A stretch of 64,000 nucleotides of DNA from Pseudomonas sp. 2FG. Its GTDB lineage: Bacteria; Pseudomonadota; Gammaproteobacteria; Pseudomonadales; Pseudomonadaceae. Positions 47,605-56,359 of this stretch are shown in pieces. The stretch spans positions 62,001-126,000 of the forward strand of contig NZ_SCMP01000006.1 of NCBI RefSeq assembly GCF_005502935.1. Direction: 5' to 3'. Made by a program: the position numbers and the translations under genes. Position 1 is the stretch's first letter; each line of letters opens with the position of its first letter. Under the pieces are notes generated by a model that was not told the DNA's origin, searched no databases, and worked only from the letters and a program-made list of their open reading frames with translations.

Positions 47605-48742
47605 TCTTGGAAACCTCGCCAGCAAGCATCTCGACCAGCAGTTCACGGTATTGCCGGCGGAAATCCTGAATGGCGTGGGCACTGCAGAGGTAGGCGTAGC
47701 AACGCGCCCCTTCTGCGGCACGGGCTTCTGGGCTCATGGCGAGAGTCTCGCGTAACCTCTCGGCCAGCACCTTGAATTGCCCGACAGGAAAGACCCGGCC
47801 GCCACAATCTTCGAGAATCGACTTCAGACTGTCGATATCCGAACCGATCACCGGCAGATGGCCACTCATGCCCTCCAGCAGCGCCAAGGGCAGGCCTTCG
47901 CTCAGCGAGGGCATGACGAAGGCATCGAAGGCGCGCACGTACTGCAGGGCGTCATCCCTTGCCCCCAACAGCAGGGCTCGCCCCTGCAAGCCGAGTTCGG
48001 CTATCGCAGCCTCGAGCTCCGGGCGCGCACGACCTTCGCCGATGATCACCAGCAGTGCCCTCGGGTTCGCCTCCTTCACTTCGGCGAATGCCCGCAGCAG
48101 GTGGATATGCCCTTTGACCGGCACCAGCCGGCCGATGGCCCCGAAAATGAATGACTCCCCCGGCAGACCCAGCAGTTCACGCGCCTTATCCCGAGCATAC
48201 TGAAGGCCTTCGGCCCTGGCGATATCGATGGCGTTGTTGATCTGCTTGGTGTTGGCCAGGGTGAATCCCGCCCCTGAGCGAATCAGATAATCACGCACTG
48301 CCCGCGAGACCCCGACAAGTCGCCAGGCAGGGCTCAGCAGACGACGAGCCTCCCAGCGACGATAGGGGCGGTCATATTCACCAAAGCCATGGGCAACGCC
48401 GATACAGGCTTTAATCCGCAGCCAGCGGTTGAGCAACATGATCATGTTGACGGGTTTGAAACGATGGGCGATGACCGCGTCATAGCCCTCGGCCCGGCAA
48501 TGCCGGTAGAGCCGCCAGAGGGCCAGCAGGCGCAAACCGCTGACCGCCTTCTTGCTGAAACCGAAGTAAAGCGAGTGTTCAGCTTTGCTCACGGGTTCCC
48601 CGGCACCAGGGCGGCCACGCAGAAATGCCGTAGTGACTTCATATTGATCAGCAGGCAGGGCCTGGATGATCTGCTCCGCCAGGTCAGAGGCGTTGACGTT
48701 GTAGTAGTTCTGCAGTTGCAGGACCTTGATACGGCGACTCAT
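47597..48742 (-). CDS. Family 4 glycosyltransferase (Ssg/WapH-like)
   Basis: A 381-residue GT-B glycosyltransferase. The C-terminal donor domain has GAIGRLVPVKGH, LLLGARDD, and SLSEGLPLALLEGM, the EX7E motif of retaining GT4 enzymes. The N-terminus, IKVLQLQNYYNVNASDLAEQ, resembles the Ssg-type cell-surface sugar transferases beside waaL in other pseudomonads. ATG 48742 overlaps the stop of the next upstream gene by 4 bases. It probably extends the outer core. Confidence 0.85.
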   Translation of the reverse strand: MSRRIKVLQLQNYYNVNASDLAEQIIQALPADQYEVTTAFLRGRPGAGEPVSKAEHSLYFGFSKKAVSGLRLLALWRLYRHCRAEGYDAVIAHRFKPVNMIMLLNRWLRIKACIGVAHGFGEYDRPYRRWEARRLLSPAWRLVGVSRAVRDYLIRSGAGFTLANTKQINNAIDIARAEGLQYARDKARELLGLPGESFIFGAIGRLVPVKGHIHLLRAFAEVKEANPRALLVIIGEGRARPELEAAIAELGLQGRALLLGARDDALQYVRAFDAFVMPSLSEGLPLALLEGMSGHLPVIGSDIDSLKSILEDCGGRVFPVGQFKVLAERLRETLAMSPEARAAEGARCYAYLCSAHAIQDFRRQYRELLVEMLAGEVSKNA

Positions 48743-49668
48743 AGACGCCCCCCTAACCACAGGCGCAGGGCTTTGCGCGCATAGGAGCCCTTGAACAGCA
48801 CTCGCCAATCCCGCTTGAACGCGGCGCGGAAGTATTCCTTGGCGGCAGCAGCATCACCGGCTAGATAGGCGCTGCGGAACAGCGACAGGCTGCGCTGCAC
48901 ATAGAACTCGGACTTCAACACCTGGAACTGGGCGCCCAGCCGCTGCGGGGAAAACACTTCATCGACCAATGCCAGGCCGCCTGCCTTGGCATGGCTGAAC
49001 TGGTGGCGCAGGCTGTCATCATGCTTGTGGACCAGCGCCAGAGGCTGCTCCAGCACAGTGCACGGGTAATTGGCCAGTGCCTGGGCGAACACCGGAATAT
49101 CCTCGGCGCTGCGGAAAGTCTCCGGGTAGTCACCGCGGCTGAAGACCTCGCGATGCATGGCGCAGGCGCCGTTGGAGAGCGCGAGGCGCTTGCCCAGCAG
49201 ATAAGCCCGCAGCCGCTCCAGCGGCGCCTCCGGCAGTGCTCGGGGCAAGTGCTCACGACGCTTGCCGTCGGGCCAAACACCGACATGCCCGCCGATCACC
49301 AGACGCGTCTGCGGCTGCGCCGCCAGATGCGCCCCCAAGGCCAGCAGAGCGCCGGCTGCCAACTCATCGTCGGCATCGAGAAAGACCAGATAGTCGCCAG
49401 CCGACTCGCGGATACCGACATTACGCGCCGAAGATGCGCCTCCATTGGCCTTGTGGATGGCCCTGAAACGCCCCGGATAAAGCCCCAGGAGTCGCTCCAG
49501 GACCAGCCGCGTGCCATCGGTCGAGCCATCGTCGACGACCAGCAACTCGACATCCTCGCAGGCCTGCACCAGCACCGATTCGACCGCGCGCGACAGCACG
49601 CTCGCATAGTTGTAGGCGGGGATGACGATTGAAATAAGAGGATCGGTGGCATCGCGAGTAGCGCCCAT
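48739..49668 (-). CDS. Family 2 glycosyltransferase, outer-core region
   Basis: A 309-residue GT-A enzyme: PLISIVIPAYNYASVLSRAV, VVDDGSTDGT, then GGASSARNVGIRESAGDYLV and FLDADDELA with the DxDD metal site. The Glu-Asp pair of FRSAEDIPVF is the likely base region. The C-terminal 60 residues look helical and basic, suggesting contact with the membrane. It is joined to its neighbours by overlaps of 1 and 4 bases, so the four glycosyltransferase genes form one unit. Confidence 0.86.
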   Translation of the reverse strand: MGATRDATDPLISIVIPAYNYASVLSRAVESVLVQACEDVELLVVDDGSTDGTRLVLERLLGLYPGRFRAIHKANGGASSARNVGIRESAGDYLVFLDADDELAAGALLALGAHLAAQPQTRLVIGGHVGVWPDGKRREHLPRALPEAPLERLRAYLLGKRLALSNGACAMHREVFSRGDYPETFRSAEDIPVFAQALANYPCTVLEQPLALVHKHDDSLRHQFSHAKAGGLALVDEVFSPQRLGAQFQVLKSEFYVQRSLSLFRSAYLAGDAAAAKEYFRAAFKRDWRVLFKGSYARKALRLWLGGRL

Positions 49669-50732
49669 CAGACAACTACCTCGAGCTTGGCAACCAGCCG
49701 CTTAAAGGCCCTCTGCGCGCGTGACACGCTGAGAAAGGCCATCCAGGCGTGCTTGATTGCACCCAATGAGATGCTCGGCCGCACGACTTCGTTGCGGCCC
49801 CAGCCCGGTCGCCAGCAGAAGCCATCCCGCCGTTTGCGATAGATGGTCAGCACCGGCACCCCCAGGGCCGAGGCCAAATGCCCAACCCCGGAGTCATTGC
49901 CGATCACATAGCCCGACTCATAGAGATAGGCGGCCAACTCCTGGGTATCGGCGAATTGCGGAACGGCGAATTCCGCCTCGAAGCGCGGCGCCCACTCCGC
50001 CCTTTCCTTCGGCGACAACACGAACTGCGGGTCGAACCCCTGCTGCCTCAGGCGACGGGCCAGGCGTAGGTACTTTCCATAGGGCCAGTTCTTCTTCGCA
50101 TTGTATGAGACCGGATGCAACATGACGCGACGCTGGTGCCGTCGCGCGACAAATTCGCCGGGCACCGCGAAGCCGACCTCCGGCGAGGCATTCTGGATGG
50201 CCAACTTGGTTCGGCAAAACTCGACTGCTTGCTCGACCATAGTGACGCTGTCGTCATTGATGGTACGAATGGGGCCGGCGCAGGCGGCCAGCGCCCGCAT
50301 CAGGCTCGCCTTGTCAGCCCCCAGGCGGGCGGATAAGCGCTCGCCGTGATCCTGTATATAGTCCTGTTTGACCCGCAGAGTGCCGACGAAGACACAGCGC
50401 TGAGCTAACCAGGCCGGATCTTGCTTGAGACTGGTGACTATGCTGCCGCAGTCCGAAAGCACTAGATCATAGGCCTCACAAAGAGCCTGCGTCTGCTCGG
50501 GCGCGGGAAAAGGCAGGACTCGAATACTCGGCAACCAGCCCGCTAAATGCGCCAGATGATTGCTCAGCAGCGTGACTCTATATCCGGCGCGCGCCAGGTT
50601 ATTCGCGACTATCAGGTAGATCAGGCTATCGCCCAGGCCCAGAGACGGCACGACACCGATATGACAGTCGGCCTTGCTAATCGGCGACCCCACGATCGCC
50701 GGCAATGCGCCCTCATTCGCTCCGACAGTCAT
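49668..50732 (-). CDS. Family 9 (heptosyltransferase-like) glycosyltransferase
   Basis: A 354-residue GT-B protein resembling ADP-heptose:LPS heptosyltransferases. The N-terminal VVPSLGLGDSLIYLIVANNL stands where WaaC and WaaF have the GDxxhtxPa motif, and GNDSGVGHLASALGVPVLTIY matches the donor-binding motif of the family. It is clearly distinct from waaC and waaF further on, so it may add a different sugar or be a third heptosyltransferase. ATG 50732; AGGG upstream. It is the first gene of the four-gene glycosyltransferase unit and follows the carbamoyltransferase gene by 7 bases. Confidence 0.82.
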   Translation of the reverse strand: MTVGANEGALPAIVGSPISKADCHIGVVPSLGLGDSLIYLIVANNLARAGYRVTLLSNHLAHLAGWLPSIRVLPFPAPEQTQALCEAYDLVLSDCGSIVTSLKQDPAWLAQRCVFVGTLRVKQDYIQDHGERLSARLGADKASLMRALAACAGPIRTINDDSVTMVEQAVEFCRTKLAIQNASPEVGFAVPGEFVARRHQRRVMLHPVSYNAKKNWPYGKYLRLARRLRQQGFDPQFVLSPKERAEWAPRFEAEFAVPQFADTQELAAYLYESGYVIGNDSGVGHLASALGVPVLTIYRKRRDGFCWRPGWGRNEVVRPSISLGAIKHAWMAFLSVSRAQRAFKRLVAKLEVVV

Positions 50733-50739
50733 ACCGGCC

Positions 50740-52470
50740 CTACTCCTTAACCACCAGGATGTCTTCCATGATCAGATACTGCAGGTCCGAGCCGAAGAAC
50801 ATGTTCAGCGCGTCGGTTGGCGAGCAGATCATCGGCTCACCGCGGCGGTTCAGCGAGGTGTTCAGCGACACGCCGTTGCCGGTCAGTTTCTCCAGTTCGA
50901 GCATCATGTCGTAGTAGCGCGGGTTGTACTCGCGCTTGAGCACCTGGGCCCGCGAGGTGCCGTCCTCGTGCACCACTTCGCTGACGCGGCTCTTCCACTC
51001 CTCATTGACTTCGAAGGTGAAGGTCATAAACGGGCTCGGGTGATCGACCTTGAGCATCTGCGGGCCGACGGTGTCGAGCATCGACGGGCAGAATGGCCGC
51101 CAGCGCTCACGGAACTTGATCTGCTCGTTGATCCGGTTGGCCACCCCGGGGATGCTCGGGCAACCGATGATCGAACGGCCACCGAGCGCACGCGGGCCGA
51201 ACTCCATGCGGCCCTGGAACCAGGCCACCGGGTTGCCGGCGACCATGATCTCGGCGATGCGCTGCGGCATATTGTCGATACGGTTGAACACCGGTTTGCT
51301 CGGGTGGCGGGCGCAGGCGGCGATCACTTCTTCGTTGGAATAGGACGGGCCGAGGTAGACGTGCTCCATCTTCTCCACCGGCACGCCGCGCTGGTGCGAG
51401 ATGTAGGCGGCAGCGCCGACTGCGGTGCCGGCATCGCCGGACGCGGGCTGGACAAACAGCTCTTTAACATCGTCCCTGGCGATGATCTTCTGGTTGAGCT
51501 TGACGTTCAGCGCACAGCCGCCGGCGAAGGCGATCTTGCCGGTCTCGCGGATGATGTCGCCCAGGTAGTGCTCCATCATCTGCAGCGCCAGCGTCTCGAA
51601 CAGCGCCTGCATGCTGGCGGCGTAGTGGATGTAGGGGTCGTCGGCGATGTCGCCCTGACGCTTGGGCCCCAGCCACTCGATCAGCTTCTTGGAGAAGTAG
51701 AAGCCCTTGCCGTTTTCTTTATAGCGGCGCAGGCCGATGACGTTGGCGTACTCGGTGTTGATGATCAGCTCGCCGTTCTCGAACGTGGCCAACCGGGAGA
51801 AATCGTACTTGCTGGCATCGCCGTAAGGGGCCATGCCCATCACCTTGAACTCGCCGTCGAGCATCTCGAAGCCGAGGAATTCGGTGATCGCGCCGTACAG
51901 ACCGCCGAGCGAGTCCGGGTCGTAGAATTCCTTGATCTTGTGGATCTTGCCGTTCTCACCGTAGCCGAAGAAGGTGGTGGCGTACTCACCCTTGCCGTCG
52001 ATGCCCATGATCGCGGTCTTCTCGCTGAAACCGGAGCAGTGGTAGGCGCTGGCGGCGTGGGCCAGGTGGTGCTCGACCGGCTCGATCTTGATCTTCTTCA
52101 GGTCGAAACCGAGCTGCTGCAGGCACCACTGGATGTGCTTGTAGTAGCGCTTGTAGCGCCGATTGCCCATCAGGATCGCGTCGAGGGCGCGATCCGGCGC
52201 GTACCAGTAGCGCTTGGCGTACTGCCAGCGGGCCTTCTCGAAGATGCTGATCGGCGCGAACGGGATGGCCACGACATCGACATCGCTCGGCTTGATCCCG
52301 GCCTGTTCCAGGCAGAACTTGGCCGACTCGTAGGGCATGCGGTTCTTCGCGTGCTTGTCGCGCACGAAGCGCTCTTCTTCGACGGCCGCGATCAGCTTGC
52401 CGTCGATGTACAGGGCGGCGGAAGGATCATGGCTGAGAGCGCCGGAAAGGCCGAGAATCGTCAGTGCCAC
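50740..52470 (-). CDS. wapO: LPS core carbamoyltransferase (WapO type)
   Basis: A 576-residue carbamoyltransferase of the NodU/CmcH family. The N-terminal Kae1-like domain (about 1-360) has SHDPSAALYIDG and HHLAHAASAYHCSGF, whose His residues bind the metal, and GGCALNVKLNQ. The C-terminal YrdC-like part has GPRALGGRSIIGCP and RWRPFCPS. In PAO1 the gene at this place (PA5005) carbamoylates an inner-core heptose. The start is GTG 52470 with AGAGG upstream. Base composition appears slightly less GC-biased than flanking genes. The 101-bp gap upstream (52471-52571) has no gene. Confidence 0.9.
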   Translation of the reverse strand: MALTILGLSGALSHDPSAALYIDGKLIAAVEEERFVRDKHAKNRMPYESAKFCLEQAGIKPSDVDVVAIPFAPISIFEKARWQYAKRYWYAPDRALDAILMGNRRYKRYYKHIQWCLQQLGFDLKKIKIEPVEHHLAHAASAYHCSGFSEKTAIMGIDGKGEYATTFFGYGENGKIHKIKEFYDPDSLGGLYGAITEFLGFEMLDGEFKVMGMAPYGDASKYDFSRLATFENGELIINTEYANVIGLRRYKENGKGFYFSKKLIEWLGPKRQGDIADDPYIHYAASMQALFETLALQMMEHYLGDIIRETGKIAFAGGCALNVKLNQKIIARDDVKELFVQPASGDAGTAVGAAAYISHQRGVPVEKMEHVYLGPSYSNEEVIAACARHPSKPVFNRIDNMPQRIAEIMVAGNPVAWFQGRMEFGPRALGGRSIIGCPSIPGVANRINEQIKFRERWRPFCPSMLDTVGPQMLKVDHPSPFMTFTFEVNEEWKSRVSEVVHEDGTSRAQVLKREYNPRYYDMMLELEKLTGNGVSLNTSLNRRGEPMICSPTDALNMFFGSDLQYLIMEDILVVKE

Positions 52471-52571
52471 AGAAAAAGCCTCTTTAAAGCAGCTGTCTAC
52501 TTGCAGCAGAACGCGTGCAGCGACAGCAGTCGTTTATATACGCAGCCCGGAGCGGGCTCTTGCTTGCAGCT

Positions 52572-54026
52572 TCAAGCCTCGGGCTTCAAGCCGGCCTTGG
52601 GTAAACGTTGATCGAGCAGCTTGAAGAGCCTTGAATCCGCCGGCCAGTTGCGCAAGAAGCGCGCACGGTCACGGCCATAGGCCGGCGCAAAACTGTCGGC
52701 GCTGCGGTGTTGCTGCATGGCATCCAGATCGATCAAGGCCCAGCGACCGGCCTGCCACAGCAGGTTGGTCCCCTTGAGATCGCCATGACTGATGCGCTCA
52801 CGCAACAAAGCCGCGAATAACTCATCCAGCGCCTTGAGTTCGGCCTCTGGCGGCAAACCAGCCTCGTCCGGATTGTCCAGACAGGGCTTAAAGCGCGCGA
52901 TTATATCCTCACCGGCCGAGTGTTCGGTAACCAGATAGGCACGCCGGCGCAGCCAGAATGTGCGCAGCTCCAACACGGCCAGGGGTTTGGGTGTGGCGAT
53001 ACCGAGAAAGTCCAGGCGATTGCCCTCGCACCAACTGTGCCAGGCTCGGCTCGGCCGCCAGAAGCGTTTCAGCCAGTGCACGACGCCTTTGATGTTATAG
53101 CGCTTGAGCACCAGCCTGCGGCCGTCCACCTCGACCCGCGCCACGGTGGAGGAGCCACCCAGCTTGAGCGGCTGAGCGGCGGCGATGGCGGCATCGGGGT
53201 CGGCCAGCAGCGGCGCCAGCGCGCTTTCGTCCTGACGCCGGACTACCCGCAGGGCAGACGCACCGCGCCGCACACTGAACAGGCTGCAGTCGCGCCCGAG
53301 CTTGCGCAGGTAATCGCGCAACCGCCAGCGCCGGACGTTGCCGACCTCCTTGAGCAAGACCTCCAGCGGCAGCGCGTGTTCGCCATTGACCAGCAGGTAA
53401 TGCACCAGCAGCTCTTCGATATGGAGATCCAGGCTGGCCGGCAACTGGGCGAAGAACACGCCCAGGTTGGCCAGCACCCGGTCGCGCGACAGCGGCTGAC
53501 CCGGTGTTTCGGCGCGCACGCCGCCGCCGTCGATCAAATACAGCTGCCCCTTGTGCCGCAGCAGGTTGTCCAGGTGCAGGTCGTCTTGCCACAGCCCCTG
53601 GCCATGCAACCGGGCAATCACCGCTAGCGCTTCGCCCAGCAACGCCTGCTGGGCATCGCTCAGCAATGGTTGCGACTCCAGCAGCCGCCACTCATCGCCC
53701 AGACCGCACGCATCGGTCAGGTAGTCGAACAACAGCCAACCGCCCTCGCCGGCGCGAAAGCCTTGATCCAGCAACTGCGGTGTGTGCAGCCCCTGCTGCG
53801 CGAGCAAACGCGCGCCCTCGGACTCACGGGCAAAATGCCGCGCGGCCTTGCCGCCGACCAACAACTTGGCCAGCACCGGCCGACCTTGCCACTCGGCCTG
53901 ACCGACATAGCGCTGGCCCGGCAGCACGCGCAGCAGGCTGTCGAGGCGCAGCGGCTGCCCCGCCGCCTTGAGTTCCAGCGGCAGGCTCGGCGTGCGGCCG
54001 GCGCGGCGCAGTTGCTCGAGCCTCAC
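52572..54026 (-). CDS. Tandem kinase-fold protein of the LPS core operon (PA5006 type)
   Basis: A 484-residue soluble protein with two kinase-like domains in a row. The first (about 30-215) has Lys54 in VLAKLLVGG, catalytic loop QDDLHLDN with Asp149 and Asn154, and LIDGGG with Asp166. The second (about 285-470) has Lys308 in LVLKRY, loop SHGDLKGTN with Asp416 and Asn421, and LIDLDAM with Asp433. Both keep the catalytic residues of the WaaP/Kdo-kinase group. GTG 54026 overlaps the wapQ stop as GTGA, with AAGGAG 8 bases upstream. Likely substrates are core heptoses or Kdo; this is inference. Confidence 0.85.
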   Translation of the reverse strand: MRLEQLRRAGRTPSLPLELKAAGQPLRLDSLLRVLPGQRYVGQAEWQGRPVLAKLLVGGKAARHFARESEGARLLAQQGLHTPQLLDQGFRAGEGGWLLFDYLTDACGLGDEWRLLESQPLLSDAQQALLGEALAVIARLHGQGLWQDDLHLDNLLRHKGQLYLIDGGGVRAETPGQPLSRDRVLANLGVFFAQLPASLDLHIEELLVHYLLVNGEHALPLEVLLKEVGNVRRWRLRDYLRKLGRDCSLFSVRRGASALRVVRRQDESALAPLLADPDAAIAAAQPLKLGGSSTVARVEVDGRRLVLKRYNIKGVVHWLKRFWRPSRAWHSWCEGNRLDFLGIATPKPLAVLELRTFWLRRRAYLVTEHSAGEDIIARFKPCLDNPDEAGLPPEAELKALDELFAALLRERISHGDLKGTNLLWQAGRWALIDLDAMQQHRSADSFAPAYGRDRARFLRNWPADSRLFKLLDQRLPKAGLKPEA

Positions 54027-54769
54027 CGACGCGACTCCTTGTTGTGCCGCCGCGCGCCAAGACGTTGCCACCAGCGCTGCACATCGCCGCCCGAGCCTAC
54101 GTAAGCGAGGAGCAGCTCACAGACCTCGGCCTCACTCCAACTGCTCGCCCGCCGCAGCAGCGGCTCCAGATCCTTGATCCGATCACGTTCACCGAACCAC
54201 AGCGAGCGGGTCTTTTCCAGATCGATCAGCTGCGCGGCAAACTCACCGTCGCGTTCACGTAGGAAAATATGTTTGGGATAGAAGCAACCGTGCATCTGCC
54301 GCGCATCGTGCAGACGCCGGACCAACTCGCCACAGGCCCGCAAGATGGCCATACGTTGCGCTTCACTGCGCTCGGTCCAGCCCTGCAGCCAGTGCTCGAG
54401 GTCCTGCCAGCCATCCAAGGCCCGGGTCAGCAACAGCGCACGCTGCTCGCCGGCCACCCGCCGCTGGGCAAAAAACGCCGCCCGCAGCGCCGGGATGCCG
54501 AGCTGGCGATAACGCTGGATGCTGCGGAACTCGCGGGCGAAGGTCGGCTCACCGAACGGGCGCCTTAGGCTGCGGCCCAGGTAATTGCTCTGCCGCTTGA
54601 GGTAATAGGCCGCCTCGCCCAGCTCCAGGCGATACACGCAGCTCCAGCCGCCGCGCTCGGTATTCGGTTCGTCCACCGCCGCAAGCGTCAGCGCCCACAA
54701 CGCCTCATAGCTGGCCAGCCCATGCTGCTCGAGGAGCGCACTATCCTCGCTGGCGATAAAATCCTTCAT
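54023..54769 (-). CDS. wapQ: InaA-family LPS core kinase-like protein WapQ
   Basis: A 248-residue member of the LPS kinase (InaA) family in the PA5007 position. Lys58-59 region AYYLKRQ is the nucleotide-binding strand. The catalytic loop reads MHGCFYPKHIFL and the metal motif LIDLEKTR has Asp183. Aligned by eye with WaaP (HRDCYICH), the catalytic Asp position is Cys162 here. It may phosphorylate core heptose or be an inactive partner of WaaP/WapP. It overlaps its neighbours by four bases at both ends. Confidence 0.85.
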   Translation of the reverse strand: MKDFIASEDSALLEQHGLASYEALWALTLAAVDEPNTERGGWSCVYRLELGEAAYYLKRQSNYLGRSLRRPFGEPTFAREFRSIQRYRQLGIPALRAAFFAQRRVAGEQRALLLTRALDGWQDLEHWLQGWTERSEAQRMAILRACGELVRRLHDARQMHGCFYPKHIFLRERDGEFAAQLIDLEKTRSLWFGERDRIKDLEPLLRRASSWSEAEVCELLLAYVGSGGDVQRWWQRLGARRHNKESRR

Positions 54770-55503
54770 TCACGCCCCTCGAAGAATTTGACGATCTGTC
54801 GAATGCTGTTCTTGTCGCAACCATCCAGGCGTTGGCGCCCCCGGTATTGCAGGTAGAAGCGCAGGCGCTGGCTGCGCGACAGCTTGTACTTGGCCACCTT
54901 ATCCAGGCAGGCCAGATCCTTGATGATCCGATAGCGCAGCAATGGCCCCCACCAGAAGCTGCCGGTCGGGCAGTCGATCAGAAACAGCTCGCCCTGGCCG
55001 TTGACCAGCAAGTTGCGCCACTTCAGATCGTTATGGGTGAAGTGCTGCTCATGCAGGGTGCGAGTTGCCAGGGCCAACTGCCGGCTGACCCCGTCCACCC
55101 AGGCGCGATCCCGCAGGCAGGCATCGTCACGCAGCGCCAACTGGGCCATGTCTTCGGTGCCGGCCAGCTCACGGGTGATCAGCGCGCCGCGGACAAAGGC
55201 ACCGGCCTTGCGCTCCAGCCCATAGGCCACGACGGGCGCGGAGGGGATGCCCCACTTGGCGAAATACTTGAGGTTCTGCCACTCGGCCTTGACCCGCGGG
55301 CGCCCGATAAAACGGCGCAAGCCCTTGCCGGCGCCGTGATAGCGCTTGACGTAATAGCGCCGCCCGTCGCATTCGACGCGCACCACCTCCGACAGCGGGT
55401 CGCGGGTGATGTGCTCGCCCGGCAAGGCGAATACCGCATCGAGATCGGCAAAGGCGGCGGCCAGCGCTGGCGACGCGCCCTCGGTCAGCCGCCACTCACT
55501 CAT
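54766..55503 (-). CDS. wapP: LPS core kinase-like protein WapP
   Basis: A 245-residue kinase-fold protein following waaP (PA5008 position). ATP-binding Lys53 is in YYVKRYHG, the catalytic loop is FTHNDLKWRNLL (Asp159, Asn164), and LIDCPTGSF carries Asp177, so the catalytic set looks complete. It is thought to phosphorylate an inner-core heptose. ATG 55503 has GGGAG upstream and overlaps the waaP stop by 8 bases. Upstream in-frame starts to 55533 lie deeper in waaP and are less likely. Confidence 0.88.
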   Translation of the reverse strand: MSEWRLTEGASPALAAAFADLDAVFALPGEHITRDPLSEVVRVECDGRRYYVKRYHGAGKGLRRFIGRPRVKAEWQNLKYFAKWGIPSAPVVAYGLERKAGAFVRGALITRELAGTEDMAQLALRDDACLRDRAWVDGVSRQLALATRTLHEQHFTHNDLKWRNLLVNGQGELFLIDCPTGSFWWGPLLRYRIIKDLACLDKVAKYKLSRSQRLRFYLQYRGRQRLDGCDKNSIRQIVKFFEGRE

Positions 55504-56359
55504 GGCCTGCTCCCGGCGCATATTTGCGGGCATAGCGGGCCAGTAGTTTGTCCGCCTTGCGTTCCAGCCAGATCAGCAGTTGCGCCTCGTCGCGCAGAAT
55601 CTGGCGCAGTGGCTGGCGGCCTTCTGCTGCCTGACCCTTTGCTGCATGACCCTTTGCTTCATAAAAATAAGCGCGCAGGAAGCGCAGCTTATCGCGCCGG
55701 GTCAGGCCGAGGTTAAGGGCGGAGAAGTACAACCCGGCCAGGTCCTTGTCGCGCCAACGGCGCGGCGTGACTCTGCGGGTCTGGGCGCGGTGCAGGTCGA
55801 TCAGCGACAGCCTGAAATCATCGGCCGCGACCGGCTTGTCTGTGTGCAGCAGGAAGTGGCAGATATAGCAGTCGCGGTGATTGACCCCGGCGCGGTGCAT
55901 AGCGCCGGTCATCCGTGCCACCTCGGCGATCAGCGCGTGCTTGAGCGCGGGTGCGGGCGGGTTCTGCGGCCAGTCGAGGCTGAAGTCTTCCAGGCTGACG
56001 GTGGGCGCCAGCTCCTCGGTGACGATAAAGGAATGCTGGGTCGCCGGGTTGCTGCCGCGTGAACCATAGGCCACCGCGGTCATGGTCGGCACGCCGACCT
56101 GGTGCAAACGCTGGATCGCCGCCCACTCCTGACCCGCGCCGAGTACCGGCAGCTTGGCGGTGAGCAGGTTCTTGAAGATTTCCGCCCAGCCGATGCCACG
56201 GTGAATCTTGACGAAGTAGCCACGCCCTTCGACCTCGGTACGCAAGGTTCGCCGACCTTCCAGCTCGCGGTAGACCTGGCCCTCCAGGCGCTCCACCTCG
56301 GCGAAGGCGTCGCGACCGGCCCACAGGCGCTGGAAGGGTTCAGCCAAAATGAGTTTCAA
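55496..56359 (-). CDS. waaP: LPS core heptose I kinase WaaP
   Basis: WaaP phosphorylates heptose I of the inner core and is essential in P. aeruginosa. The 287-residue protein keeps the catalytic loop NHRDCYICHFLL with Asp163, the residue number known for the PAO1 enzyme, and SLIDLHRAQ for metal binding. It is about 20 residues longer than I recall for PAO1 (268); a repetitive AKGHAAKGQAAEG insert at residues 235-247 explains most of this. The start is TTG 56359, overlapping the waaG stop as TTGA with GGAG 9 bases upstream. Confidence 0.94.
   Translation of the reverse strand: MKLILAEPFQRLWAGRDAFAEVERLEGQVYRELEGRRTLRTEVEGRGYFVKIHRGIGWAEIFKNLLTAKLPVLGAGQEWAAIQRLHQVGVPTMTAVAYGSRGSNPATQHSFIVTEELAPTVSLEDFSLDWPQNPPAPALKHALIAEVARMTGAMHRAGVNHRDCYICHFLLHTDKPVAADDFRLSLIDLHRAQTRRVTPRRWRDKDLAGLYFSALNLGLTRRDKLRFLRAYFYEAKGHAAKGQAAEGRQPLRQILRDEAQLLIWLERKADKLLARYARKYAPGAGHE

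Noticed and set aside
50674..52611. A 645-codon open frame on the plus strand opposite wapO
   Set aside because: It is a mirror frame of a clear carbamoyltransferase gene in GC-rich DNA; the translation is compositionally odd (Val/Asp/His rich) with no recognisable domain.
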